Shown in pieces: positions 41,201 through 49,035 of a stretch of 64,000 nt of DNA (within the stretch, counting starts at the first letter, position 1; every line of letters begins with the position of its first letter). Location: positions 1,831,501 through 1,895,500 of the forward strand of contig CANJKZ010000010.1 in assembly GCA_947471745.1 (NCBI GenBank). Reading direction: 5' to 3'. Source of the stretch: Closterium sp. Naga37s-1 (Eukaryota; Streptophyta; Zygnematophyceae; Desmidiales; Closteriaceae). The notes beneath the pieces are model-generated. The model was not told where the DNA came from and ran no database searches. It worked only from the letters and a program-made list of their open reading frames with translations. Made by a program: the position numbers and the translations under genes.

Positions 41201-42302
41201 CAGCTCCAGCGTGTGCGGCCACAGCGTCCTCTCCCGGCTCTTCAACGTGGAAGAATTGTCCGGCTTCCCTTTCTTCGTGTTCAGCCGGTTCATCATCGGC
41301 AACCGCTCCGGCCCCGCTCCCATCTTGTGACCTGTTGGAGGGGGTCCACCAACAGGGTTTAGTTCTGCATTTAAACCACGGATAACCCACTTTCTCACAA
41401 TACCAGCACTTGCCCTCCATTCTCCCGGGTCCCCTTCCTCCCCCTCTGCCTCCTCGGCCTCCATCACGTCCTGCTCCTCTACCGCCTTGCTGGTTGGAGG
41501 GCTCCTCCTCCTTAGAAGCTCCTCTCCCAGCCCCTTGCCATTTCTTGCCTCTGCCCCTCTTTCCTCCTTGCATGGCGTAGCTGCTGCTCCCCTCTTCTCC
41601 TCCCCTCAGTTGGCGCCTCCGGAAGTCCTCCTCGAGAATCGTGGTGCGGATCCACTCCAAGGTCCAGGAGCTCTGGTTTTGAGGGAGACTCAGGCCACTT
41701 GTGAATATCATCCATGACTCCGGCAGCAGCGACAACATCTTCATACACTTGGTTTGTTCGGGGTAGACAATTCCAGCGATGTCGAGCTTGGCGTAGAGGT
41801 CTCTCAGCTTGTCCAGGACGGGTTGGACGGGTTCTTCTTCACTGAGACGAAGGTTGGAGAGCTCCCTCTCCAGCATGAGGGTAGCTACAACTGATGTGGG
41901 GGCGTGCAGATCCTTGAGCAGTCTCCATGCCTTGGGTCCACACTTTTCTTCCGGGAGGAGGTGCATGATGTGTTGGCGTTGGGCGAGATCCAAACTTTGG
42001 GACAGGATGTAGTACCCGGCGGATGAGCGCTCGTCCCACTCGTTCTGCAGCTCCGGGGTACTGGGTCGTTCCTCGGTGCCTATCATCAGCTTTAGAAGGC
42101 CTATCTGCCGAAAGTACAGCTGCATCTTCCAGGACCAGTCGTCATAACCTTCTCCACTGAACTTGTTGACTAAGAAGTTCTTCAGCACTTCCCTTAGTAG
42201 CGGGCCCTGGTTCGTCCGGGCTGTCCTTGGCGCGGAGACACCAGATTCCTGGCTGCCGCTACTTGCGGGGGCTGAGTTCCCTTCTTCTCCAGGCGACCCC
42301 AT
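38202..42302 (-). CDS. Copia F gag-pol polyprotein, single 1366-aa frame lacking RNase H
   Basis: Starts MGSPGEEGNSAPASSG. Gag (YDDWSWKMQLYFRQIGLLKL, LLKDLHAPTSVVATLMLERE) has a zinc knuckle reading CWYCEKVGYPWFKC, where the usual His is Tyr. Protease is WILDTGAAWTM, pre-integrase CETCLLSKFTRFPFH. The integrase has HMDVVGPLPV, TIVDDWSRVTWAYP, RTDRGGEFLG and TPQSNGIAERANRT. RT has KSRLVARGYQQK, QMDITTAFLYGLIDVEVFM, KAIYGLKQAPRCWYKKL and LVYVDDILLFG. It ends at AADRII, where RNase H should begin. A 65-codon insertion interrupts the RT between CGWIPRIKT and DNKGAVSVY (the 39065-39255 MITE-like element) without a stop. It belongs to a different copia lineage from A-E. Confidence 0.9.
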   Translation of the reverse strand: MGSPGEEGNSAPASSGSQESGVSAPRTARTNQGPLLREVLKNFLVNKFSGEGYDDWSWKMQLYFRQIGLLKLMIGTEERPSTPELQNEWDERSSAGYYILSQSLDLAQRQHIMHLLPEEKCGPKAWRLLKDLHAPTSVVATLMLERELSNLRLSEEEPVQPVLDKLRDLYAKLDIAGIVYPEQTKCMKMLSLLPESWMIFTSGLSLPQNQSSWTLEWIRTTILEEDFRRRQLRGGEEGSSSYAMQGGKRGRGKKWQGAGRGASKEEEPSNQQGGRGAGRDGGRGGRGGGRGPGRMEGKCWYCEKVGYPWFKCRTKPCWWTPSNRSQDGSGAGAVADDEPAEHEEREAGQFFHVEEPGEDAVAAHAGAALHPLNTWILDTGAAWTMTPRADLLDKVGTAPIAEVKSASGHARKVTGAGRAQFKGADGKPVVLSDVLLVPDLKANLIFLKKLGKCGVNTNTDGAKTYTGQLGQRVLWDLHESRDICKSMWQLPVVPWSKEGGTQGDCNAVAAEELKVSAKGGETDWMTAHRRLGHIAMPALQQLHKEEGVKGLKLTGGATTHKCETCLLSKFTRFPFHATEGGGKKLLELVHMDVVGPLPVVGERGEKYFLTIVDDWSRVTWAYPIKKKDHVPSTIRDEWLPFVEKQSGQKVKRIRTDRGGEFLGEELTAWLKKQGIIRELTTSYTPQSNGIAERANRTVLETARALLIESGLGNPRWPHAVRHATVVKNRVFTNVGGESWVPMERWLGRKPPIDMLRVFGCMVVAHIPKAHRNKLGATAVWCVHLGLAAESKGWLLWEPSKGVMFDSRDVKFMEDITYGSWSRQPKEQIVQQLQQATMGFEVEEEWVGEETATPHEEEGAAELPVVKGVEPTGAPEEPHPITRVKPPTLPSRRTQTKSLPTGRGLSPMIERQMRAAALKLRDYGGTRGEQQQLDALLVLESSRDPGEEGEEEVYCFMALAPTQPLTMDEALKGPDRDKWLASRDAEYNSQMENGTWELVPLPEGKKAISCGWIPRIKTRRPRISTLGRLVGSENAKGLRTNRSVRNVGRGLEFGNDHRHFWDIQPTLGRMNQIWPSWPAGFKTDNKGAVSVYKSRLVARGYQQKEREDFKETFAATAKSPTLCVLLAGAAVCGWVIVQMDITTAFLYGLIDVEVFMSQSPGYEDGTGRVCKLKKAIYGLKQAPRCWYKKLSSVLEEIGFRASACDEGLFLMGEKESLVMFLVYVDDILLFGSSKQEVMKVQQKLMQNFKCKTLGEANYYLGMHIERDVSNGWVKLHQEKYINDMGSKYEIEVGRKITTPLPCGFKLIKAGENEGVDQREQARFQSMVGSLLYAAVHTRPDISFAVGQLARVVQNPTEEQVDAADRII
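39065..39255. mobile_element. Small MITE-like element inserted in copia F RT
   Basis: AAAACCCGCAGGCCAAGAA on the left and its exact inverse TTCTTGGCCTGCGGGTTTT on the right give terminal repeats of at least 17 bp. Flanks fit either a TTAA or a TA target duplication (39061-39064 and 39256-39259 for TTAA). Both give a net 195-bp insertion. No coding capacity of its own; it is read through in frame by the copia F ORF. Confidence 0.85.
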
Positions 42303-42347
42303 CGATGGATACGTTGAGAATGACTAAGGACCACCTCTGATACCACG

Positions 42348-42630
42348 TGTTAACTTTAAGTACTATGTGGAAGCGATTAACTCAGTACCACAAACAAAAA
42401 CTAGGCAACACTTAACATCACTTGTGAACCAAGTGAGTAGTTATGCCAAGCTTAGCTTATAGAGTGAGTGTTCTGGTTGAGCAGAGTTTCGGCAGCACTT
42501 CGTTGTGTATCTACTCTCGTCAATACGTAGTAGTAGATTGTATGCTTGAACTCATCAAAACATTGTTGAATCAAACACAAATACAAGCACACATATATGA
42601 GAGGTCCTAGGCACATAAAGGAAACACACA
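42348..42630 (-). repeat. Probable 5' LTR of copia F
   Basis: On the minus strand this AT-rich block ends AAAGTTAACA. Two bases later comes TGGTATCAGAGG, a good match to the initiator-tRNA primer-binding site, and the gag ATG is about 40 bp beyond. The outer boundary is uncertain (about 42630-42650), and there is no 3' LTR because the element is truncated. Confidence 0.45.
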
Positions 42631-42704
42631 AGGCAGTTGTCTAACTGTCGTCCAGGTCTTCGCCTTGCTGTCATTGAAAACGGTTGTTTAACTGCCCTTG
42701 AATT

Positions 42705-42831
42705 TGTCAAACATTATATGTGTTACTGTTCTGTAGGCTACAGTGGGTTTAGCCTTAGGGGGTACAATATTCTTGGGTTTCCTACTTGGACTCCCAATCT
42801 TGTTAGTCAAATCACTTCTCTCATTCTGACA
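42705..42831 (+). repeat. 5' LTR of copia C
   Basis: 127 bp, TGTCAAACATTATATGTG to TCTCATTCTGACA, followed by TGGTATTACGAGCC. It is preceded by GAATT, but no matching duplication exists at a 3' end. Confidence 0.85.
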
Positions 42832-42844
42832 TGGTATTACGAGC

Positions 42845-43487
42845 CTAGGTTAGGAACCTAGGACCTAACGTTCCTAAGGGCCCACCGTTCCGCTAGTGGC
42901 GCCCTCGTGCGCCTTCTCTTACTTGCGCCCTCGTGCGCCTCGCTCCTAGTGCGCCCTCGAGCGCCCCGCTTTTCGGTCGCGTCGCCCGCTAGCCGCCCGC
43001 GCGCGGCCCGTTTTTTGCCCGCGCAGCCCGCTAGCCGCCCGCGCGCGGCCCGTTTCTAGTGTGCGCGACCCTGTAGCCGCCCACGCCGTCGACGCCGCCC
43101 CTGCGTAGCCCGCCCTGGCCTCGCGTGGCCCCTAGAGCAGCTTGCGTGCTGCCCGTCGACCGGTGCGTAGGCCGCCACCTCGCCCACGAAGGCCGCCGCC
43201 CGCGCGTAGGCCGCCACCAGCGTATAGGCCGCCGCCACCGCGTAGGCAGCCGCCCCCCTCACGTAGGCCGCCGCCTCGAACCGCGCATAGGCCCGCCGTC
43301 GCGCCGCCCTACCTGCCCGAGCAGCGCCGCCCGAGTCGCGCCGCCCTAATCGAGCCGTGCCGCCCCACCTGCAGCAACTGCTGTTCCTGTTCCTGCTGTT
43401 ACAGCTGTTCTTACTGCCACAGCTGCTACTGCAACTGCTCTTCCTGCTACTACTGCTACTGCTACTGCTACTGCTGCTACTGCCACT
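42845..43487 (+). other. Leader of copia C with repeated GCGCCCTCGTGCGC motif
   Basis: Begins with repeats of gcgccctcgtgcgc / gcgccctcgagcgc (42899-42975), then very CG-rich text (cccgctagccgcccgcgcgcgg twice), then a CTGCTACTGCTA-type pyrimidine repeat before the gag ATG at 43488. The same motifs, inverted, appear in the leaders of B and E. Confidence 0.65.
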
Positions 43488-46400
43488 ATGGCCAGTCCTA
43501 CTGTTCTCACTTTTGACGCTGAGGGCCGTCCGATTAAGTTTGATGTTTGGCTCGATGACATGCACCTGTTCCTCCAGATCACTGTCAAGGACGATGTTTC
43601 CCTGTATGACCACACGTCAGGCGCCGCTCCCGCACCTGCTACTACTGCTGACAGTACTGCTCGCTCACAGTGGCAGACCCGTGATGCTCACGCTCGCCTA
43701 GCCGTTCGCAGCCACCAATCGTTAGATGAGCGCGAGCACTTCGGCCAGCATAAGACCGCTAAGGAGCTGTACGATGCGGTAGTTGCGCGCTACTCCTCCC
43801 ATGCCACTGCTGCAATAGGCCGTCTCTCGCTGCCCTACCTCTTCCCCGATCTGTCTGCCTTTGCCACTGTAGCTGACCTCATCACTCACCTCCGTACTAG
43901 TGATCTCCGCTACCGTGCCGCGCTTCCCCCCGATTTCCTAGCCAAGAACCCTCCCCCGATGTACCTCACACTGTACCACCTAGTCACCCGCCTCCCTGAC
44001 TCCCTTCGCACTGTCAGGGACCACTTTCTCGCCCTCTCCCCCACCGACCTCACTGTCGACCTGCTCGAGAAGGAACTCCTAGCAGCTGAGAAGAGCATTG
44101 TAGCTGTAGGTGCCTCTCGCGGCGACCCCCGCTCTCCCTTCTTTGAGGGGTGCTCCCCCTCCCCCCTCCTCCCCTCCATTGCATCTGCTGCTACTGTCGA
44201 CTACCTCGGTGCTGAGGGGGTCGGGGCTGCGTCTGCTCCTAGTGGGAGGCGCAAGGGCGGCAGGGGCAAGGGGGGCAGGGGGGGCGGAGGTGGCGGAGGG
44301 GGCGGCGGCGGAGGTGGAGGGGGTGGAGGGGGCGGGGGTGGTGGCGGTGGTGGGAGTGGTGCTGGTGGAGGGGGGGTCAGTGGCGGAGCAGGGGGTGGTG
44401 GCGGCGGCGGTGGTGGGGGTGGTGGGGGTGGTGGTGGCAGTGGTGGCGGCAGTGGAGCTGGTGGCGGGCGTGGTGGAGCGGTGCAGCGTGGGGGGTTCGG
44501 CGGTGGCCAGAGGCAGCAGCAGCAGCGTCCCGGCGAGGCTCCCTCGCCCCAGCAGCTCCGTGAGTGGTACTCTCAGCGTGGGGGGTCTGGGGGTGGAGGT
44601 ACCTGCCTGTACGTCATCCGCACAGGTGATCGCACTGGCCAGACCTGTGGGAGGTTCCACACGGCGCAGCGCTGCTTCTTTCGTCTCGACGACGCCTGGC
44701 GCGAGCAGTTTCCTGACGCCGCTGAGCTGCCCCGTTGGGCTGATCTGCTTAAAAAGAACATTGATATCTTTGCTCTTGATTTTGATGCTATTCTTGGTGC
44801 CATGTATGCATTGACTATTAGTGTTGAGGGTGACTGTTACCTGAGTGTACCGCCCGACCCGGCCATTGGGACCAGTGAGACAGCTGCTCTAGGTGCTAGT
44901 GCGTCTGCTGCCCTAGGTCCTGGTGAGGCTGCTGCCCTTGGTGCTAGTGAGTCTGCTCCCCCAGGTGCTCGTGCGTCTGCGCTTGCTGGTCCTGTGTCTA
45001 CTGAGGCACTGCACACTTTCACACTGGACTCGGGTGCTTCCCGCTGTTTCTTCCGTGACCGCACTGCCCTTGAGCAGCTAGCTCGGCTTGTTGCTGTCTC
45101 CCTCGCTGACCCCTCTGGGCGCCCGGTCCTTGCGACCTCCTCCACTGTCCTCCCTTGTCCTGCGGTCCCGTCCGGCACCCTGTCGGGTCTTTACCTCCCC
45201 TCGTTCTCTACGAACTTGGTGGCGGGCTCTGCTCTTCAGGACGGGGGTGTTCACCAGTTCACTCCTGCCTATGAGCGTGTGACCCACTGTACGTGTGCTC
45301 GGACGGGTCGTTACCTAGCTACCTTCACTCGGCAGCCGGGGTCGGACCTGTACACACTGACCACTGAGTCCCCTCAGGTAGCTGCGTCTGCGTCTGCGTC
45401 AGGTCAGCTGTCAGCCCCCTGCTCGTGTCGCTCCCTGTCGCACCAGACAGTTCTCTGGCACCACCGTCTTGGTCACCCGTCAGTGCAGCGCCTTCGTGGC
45501 ATGCACTCCCGGTACCTTATCTCTGGTCTTCCCAGGGTTCTCCCTCCCCTCCCGCCCTCGCCTGCTCCTCCCTGTCTTCCCTGCGTAGAGGGGCGGCAGC
45601 GCGCCGCTCCTCACTCCTCCTCGTTCCCTCCCACAGAGGCTCCCCTGCAGACGCTCCACCTGGACGTGTGGGGCCTAGCCCGCGTCCGTGGACAAGGCCA
45701 CGAGCGGTACTTACTGCTGGTTGTCGACGACTACACGCGCTACACCACGGTCTTCCCCTTGCGCACCAAGGGTGAGGTCCCTGATGTTTTGATCCCTTGG
45801 ATCCACGCTGCTCGTCTCCAGCTCCGCGAGCGGTTCCAGTCGGACTTTCCCGTCCTGCGTCTGCACTCTGACAGATGTGGTGAGTTTTCCTCTGACCTCT
45901 TGGCAGCCTACTGTGCGGAGCACGGCATCCGCCAGACGTTCACGCTTCCGGCCTCTCCACAGTAGAATGGGGTTGCTGAGCGCCGCATTGGCTTAGTCAT
46001 GGAGATCGCTCGTACCTCCTTGATCCATGCGGCTGCCCCCCATTTCCTGTGGCCGTTTGCAGTCCGGTACGCTGCGCATCAGCTCAACCTCTGGCCCCGT
46101 GTCTCTGCTCCAGAGACCTCGCCCACACTGCTGTGGACGGGGCAGGTTGGCGATGCGTCGCGTTTCCGGGTCTGGGGTGCTCGTGCCTTTGTCCGCGATA
46201 CCACCGCGGACAAGCTCTCCGCCCGTGCTGTGCCCTGTGTCTTCCTTGGCTTTGTCCCCGACGCGCCTGGTTGGCAGTTTTACCACCCCACCTCGCGCCG
46301 TATCTTCCCCTCTCAGGACGTCACTTTTGACGAGTCGGTACCCTTTTACCGTCTGTTCCCCTACCGCACCGCTCTGCTCCCTCCCCCGCCCCTCTTCCTC

Positions 46401-47830
46401 ACCCCAGGTGCCCCTTCGGTAGACCCCCTCCCTCCCCAGTGTCCTGCTCCCTCAGGTGTTTCCCAGGCAGACGCAGTCGAGCCTGTCGAGGTAGCTGTCG
46501 ACTCTGGTCCTACGAGGGGTATTGAGCCTGGGAGTGCTGAGCCTGAGGGTGCTGAGACTGGGGGTGCTAAGCCTGGGGGTGCTGAGACTGGGGGTGCTGA
46601 GCCTGGGGGTGCTGAGACTAGGGGTGCTGAGCCTGGGGGTGCTGAGTCTGGGGGTGCTGAGCCTGGGGGTGCTGAGCCTGAGGGTGCTGAGCCTGCGGGT
46701 GCTGAGTCTGGGGGTGCTGAGCCTGTGGGAGCTGAGACTGACCGTGCAGCGCCTGGTGGCGCTCCCTCTTCACAGCAGCTGCGTGAGTGGTACTCTCAGC
46801 GTTGCAGCCTCCGGCGTGGGGCTACTGGAGCTGGTGGTGCTGCGGGTACTGTGTCCCTGCCGGAGCCTCCCTCCCCACAGCGGCTGCGTGAGTGGTACGC
46901 TCGGCGCTGCAGTCTCCGGAGCGGCGCTCCTAGCGTTGGGGTGCCGCCAACTGCTGGTGCTAGAGCTGCTGGAGGTGCTGCTGTTCCTGGAGTTGGAGCA
47001 GGAGGTGCGGGAGCTGCTGGACCTACCGGTGGAGCAGAGGCTGCTGGGCCTGCTGGGGCTAGTGTAGCTGATGACCCTGGGGTTGGTGCTGCAGGGGGTG
47101 GAGCTGGGAGTGCTGCCGCTCGTCCTCCTGCAGGTACTAGAGCCGACGGTGCAGCTGGAGCTGGTGCTGCTGGAGGTACTGGAGTTGACACTACTGGAGC
47201 TGCTGGTGGTGCTGCGGGAGTTGGAGCTGCTGCTGGGGGTTCTGGTGCTGTCTCTGCTGGTTCTGGGGGCACGACACGGCCGCGGCCGTACTTCGTTCCG
47301 CTCCTTCAGCAGGTTCTTGGTCAGCCGCCTCCTCCCGCTCCTGCTCCCTCCGTAGAGTGTCCTCCGCCTGTCCACTCGCAGTCACAGTTACAGCCTACCT
47401 CGCCTCTTCCTGGTCCTTCTCCCTACACTGGTCCGACGGGAGGTCTTACGGAGCGTCGAGAGCCTGAGTCTCGTCCTGTGTCGCCTGAGTCTCGTCGAGC
47501 GTCGCCTGTTCGTGCTGCTCGCACTGGTCGTCGTGCTCCGCGTGAGCGTCCTCGGCTTGTCCCTTGCACACACTATATGACTCTGCGTCCTTCCACTGCT
47601 CCACAGCATGTCCCTTTGCCGTCTCCTCCTGCGTCCTCTCTTCCTACTCTTGCTGACCCGGAGTCTGACTCCCTTCGTGCTGCTAGTCCTACTGTCACGC
47701 GTCTCCTGGCCACTGTTGTCACTGACCCTTCCTTTGAGTCCACTGCTGCGTCTGCCTTAGTTGCTGAGCTTGTCGACTTTGCTGCTCACTGTCGTCTAGA
47801 CTATGCTGCGAGTCTTGTTGCTGAGTCTGA
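43488..47830 (+). pseudogene. Copia C gag-protease-integrase-linker (one nonsense codon)
   Basis: One frame from MASPTVLTFDAEGRPIKFDV through gag, a poly-Gly tract (44278-44480), a Cys/His module (CLYVIRTGDRTGQTC, about 44605-44680), protease TLDSGASRCFFRD (about 45025) and HHRLGHPSVQRL to the integrase. A TAG at 45963-45965 replaces the second Gln of SPQQNGVAERR. The same frame then continues through the rest of the integrase, the GAEPGGAETG repeat (46536-46750), SSQQLREWYSQR and PSPQRLREWYARR, and a Pro/Ser-rich tail. The integrase also reads SDRCGEF in place of SDRGGEF. The frame crosses the foldback junction at 47830 and ends at 47876. Confidence 0.87.
46536..46750 (+). repeat. 15-bp coding minisatellite GAEPGGAETG in copia C linker
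   Basis: Tandem GCTGAGCCTGGGGGT / GCTGAGACTGGGGGT units encode alternating GAEPG and GAETG pentapeptides. Counterparts lie in B (24570-24790), E (49940-50160) and, more degenerate, A (19180-19340). Confidence 0.9.
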
Positions 47831-48175
47831 GTCTGTCTGTCCTCAGTCAGACTCAGCAACAAGACTCGCAGCGTAGTCTAGACGACAGTGAGCAGCAAAG
47901 TCGACAAGCTCAGCAACTAAGGCAGACGCAGCAGTGGACTCAAAGGAAGGGTCAGTGACAACAGTGGCCAGGAGACGCGTGACAGTAGGACTAGCAGCAC
48001 GAAGGGAGTCAGACTCCGGGTCAGCAAGAGTAGGAAGAGAGGACGCAGGAGGAGACGGCAAAGGGACACGCTGTGGAGCAGTGGAAGGACGCAGAGTCAT
48101 ATAGTGTGTGCAAGGGACAGGCCGAGGACGCTCATGCGGAGCACGACGACCAGTGCGAGCAGCACGAACAGGCGA
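47502..48175. repeat. Foldback: 329-bp inverted arms around a 16-bp spacer
   Basis: 47502-47830 (end of copia C linker) is followed by a 16-bp spacer (47831-47846) and then, at 47847-48175, by an inverted copy aligned without gaps by eye and with few mismatches. Both arms encode the same peptide segment (TLRPSTAPQ, PSPPASSLPTLADPESDSLR, VAELVDFAAHCRLDYAASLV), the right arm on the minus strand. Confidence 0.9.
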
Positions 48176-48824
48176 GGTGTGGGTTCTCCCCTCCTCCTTT
48201 TTCGTCTCCCACTGCTGCAGCTGCCGCTGAGGGGGGTGGAGGTGTGGGAGTCGTGGGGAGTGGCACTAGGGGGGTGATGTGGGAATGGAGCTAGGGGTGA
48301 AACAGGGGGTGTGTGAGAGGGGTGTGGGACTGTTGGGGGAGGTTGAGTGGAGGCTGCTGTCTTGTCGTCCGCAGCACCTGTAGTCCGGGGCGCACTGTCC
48401 TGGTAGCTCAGAGAGCCTGCTGCACCTGTTGCCCGTGGGTCCGTTGCTCCTGCCGCTCGTCGCAGCCGCAGAGCCTGTTACTCCTGTATTCCGGGACGCA
48501 CTGTCTCGGTAGCCACTGAGAGCCTGCTGCACCAGTCGCCCGTGGGTCCGTTGCTTCTGCCGCTCGTCGTAGCCGCAGAGCCAGTTACTCTAGTATTCCG
48601 GGGCGCTCTGTCTCGGTAGCCACTGTGTCAGCCGCCACTGTGTCAGCCGCTTCTGTTGCCCGTGTGTCTGCAGCTTCAGTCGTCGCCTCCCATCTTCTCT
48701 CCTTTCATAGTCCCTCCTCCTCCTCACTTGCCCTCTGTGATAGCCTCTAGCTTTGCTGATAATTATGAACTATTGCTATGACTGCTCATTGTGCTGATTA
48801 CACCCCACTTTGGCTATGGGGGTG
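48176..48824 (+). other. 3' untranslated region of a plus-strand copia element
   Basis: Precedes the polypurine tract tatgggggtg (48815-48824) and LTR at 48825, so it is a 3' end of a copia element whose coding part is missing. It contains a repeat of about 106 bp (48391-48625, a little over two copies, with cgcactgtc and gcccgtgggtccgttgct words). No coding domain is visible. Confidence 0.6.
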
Positions 48825-48951
48825 TGTCAGAATATGTTGTTTGTGTAGCCTGCAGTGGGGTACTCTATAGTGAGTACAGCCCCTTAGGGTTTGCCATTTT
48901 GTATCCTGCTGCTTGCTAGTTCAATCATTCCTTCTCAATCCTGTTCCTACA
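48825..48951 (+). repeat. Solo 3' LTR of a copia element
   Basis: 127 bp, TGTCAGAATATGTTG to CCTGTTCCTACA, right after the polypurine tract. It is clearly diverged from the C 5' LTR at 42705, and the flanks (GAATT versus CACAT) do not match, so it is not the other end of the same insertion. Confidence 0.75.
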
Positions 48952-49035
48952 CACATTCCTAGCTCGTACTTGGCTCCTCGTTACTAGTCCTACTGTGGCC
49001 TAGGCTACTAAGCCTAGGCCGTACTCCTACTACTT

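Larger units (their letters stand above)
42705..47830 (+). mobile_element. Copia element C, truncated at a foldback junction
   Basis: Plus-strand member of the A family: 5' LTR 42705-42831, primer-binding-like TGGTATTACGAGCC, CG-rich leader, gag-protease-integrase, repeat-rich linker. It breaks off at 47830 at the same protein position (SLVAESES) as element B, where an inverted copy of its last 329 bp begins. RT and RNase H are absent. Confidence 0.87.

Noticed and set aside
47847..48100. Independent small minus-strand gene
   Set aside because: It is the right arm of the foldback and encodes the same linker peptide as the left arm.
48825..48951. 3' LTR of copia C
   Set aside because: It is strongly diverged from the C 5' LTR and the flanking 5-mers do not match, so it belongs to another element.
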